This document shows positions 6,522 to 6,616 of a stretch of 6,616 nucleotides of DNA, piece after piece. How positions within the stretch are numbered: position 1 is the stretch's first letter; each line of letters starts with the position of its first letter. Origin of the DNA: Planctomycetaceae bacterium (GTDB lineage Bacteria > Planctomycetota > Planctomycetia > Pirellulales > UBA1268); the NCBI GenBank assembly GCA_030616935.1, contig JAUWWJ010000090.1:1-6616 (forward strand), written 5' to 3'. The notes beneath the pieces were generated by a model, which was given only the letters and a program-made list of their open reading frames with translations, had not been told where the DNA came from and searched no databases. Position numbers and translations under genes: made by a program.

Positions 6522-6616
6522 TTGCTCCTTATGAATTGTGGCGATGGGAGGCTTGTTCGCCCCTCAGCAGGGTATTGGGTGTCATACGGTCTAGGGACAG
6601 AAAACCAAAACCTTCC
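6522..6616 (+). pseudogene. DUF1501 continuation beyond the in-frame stop, off the right edge
   Basis: Reading on in the same frame gives [19 protein letters not shown] followed by [12 protein letters not shown]. This is the expected DUF1501 sequence after the NHEP motif: family members typically read NHEP-S-(L/M)-x-(L/M)-MN-(C/T)-G, then a serine-rich turn and GSW-V-(T/S)-YGLGT-x-NQNLP. No second stop or frameshift occurs up to the edge. A serine codon TCA changed to TAA by one base would explain the break. An internal ATG at 6531 could in principle allow re-initiation, but the product would lack the export signal. Confidence 0.75.

Noticed and set aside
1..6616. Search for tRNA or rRNA genes, CRISPR repeats, insertion sequences or phage genes
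   Set aside because: No cloverleaf-like sequences, regularly spaced repeats, transposase motifs or terminal inverted repeats were seen by eye. The window reads as ordinary chromosomal genes without mobile-element signs.

Overview
The window looks like chromosomal DNA of a member of the Planctomycetota. The strongest reason is the pair at 3213-6616: a large secreted protein with a planctomycete-type cytochrome c domain followed by DUF1549 and DUF1553, then a Tat-exported DUF1501 protein. This gene pair is greatly expanded in planctomycetes such as Rhodopirellula and its relatives. The moderate base composition, a GTG start and small exported proteins of no named family also fit. I cannot place it below phylum level.

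Layout. (a) 1-1762, minus strand: subunit B of type IIB DNA topoisomerase VI, cut off by the left edge after 587 codons. It has a basic N-terminal tail, a GHKL ATPase domain, an H2TH region and a transducer domain. A second H2TH-like copy appears to sit inside the transducer. (b) 1763-2120: divergent intergenic region with several short GC-rich inverted repeats and no convincing gene. (c) 2121-2465 and 2516-2911, plus strand: two small exported proteins with clear signal peptides, 50 bp apart, sharing a weak W/MP/LYQ motif. (d) 2912-3212: upstream region of the next operon, with an AT-rich palindrome and a 12-codon leader ORF. The leader has a strong Shine-Dalgarno, and its stop codon overlaps the ribosome binding site of the following GTG start. 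(e) 3213-6032, plus strand: the 939-residue PSC/DUF1549/DUF1553 protein. (f) 6060 to the right edge: DUF1501 protein, interrupted by an in-frame TAA at 6519-6521. The same frame continues with recognisable DUF1501 sequence to the end of the window.

How the parts relate. Topoisomerase VI B would work with a subunit A (Spo11-like) that is not in the window; its gene would most simply lie off the left edge. The cytochrome/DUF1549/DUF1553 gene and the DUF1501 gene are 27 bp apart and almost certainly form one operon for an exported system of unknown biochemical role. The most unusual points are the internal H2TH-like duplication in the topoisomerase, the coupled leader ORF and the nonsense codon in the DUF1501 gene.
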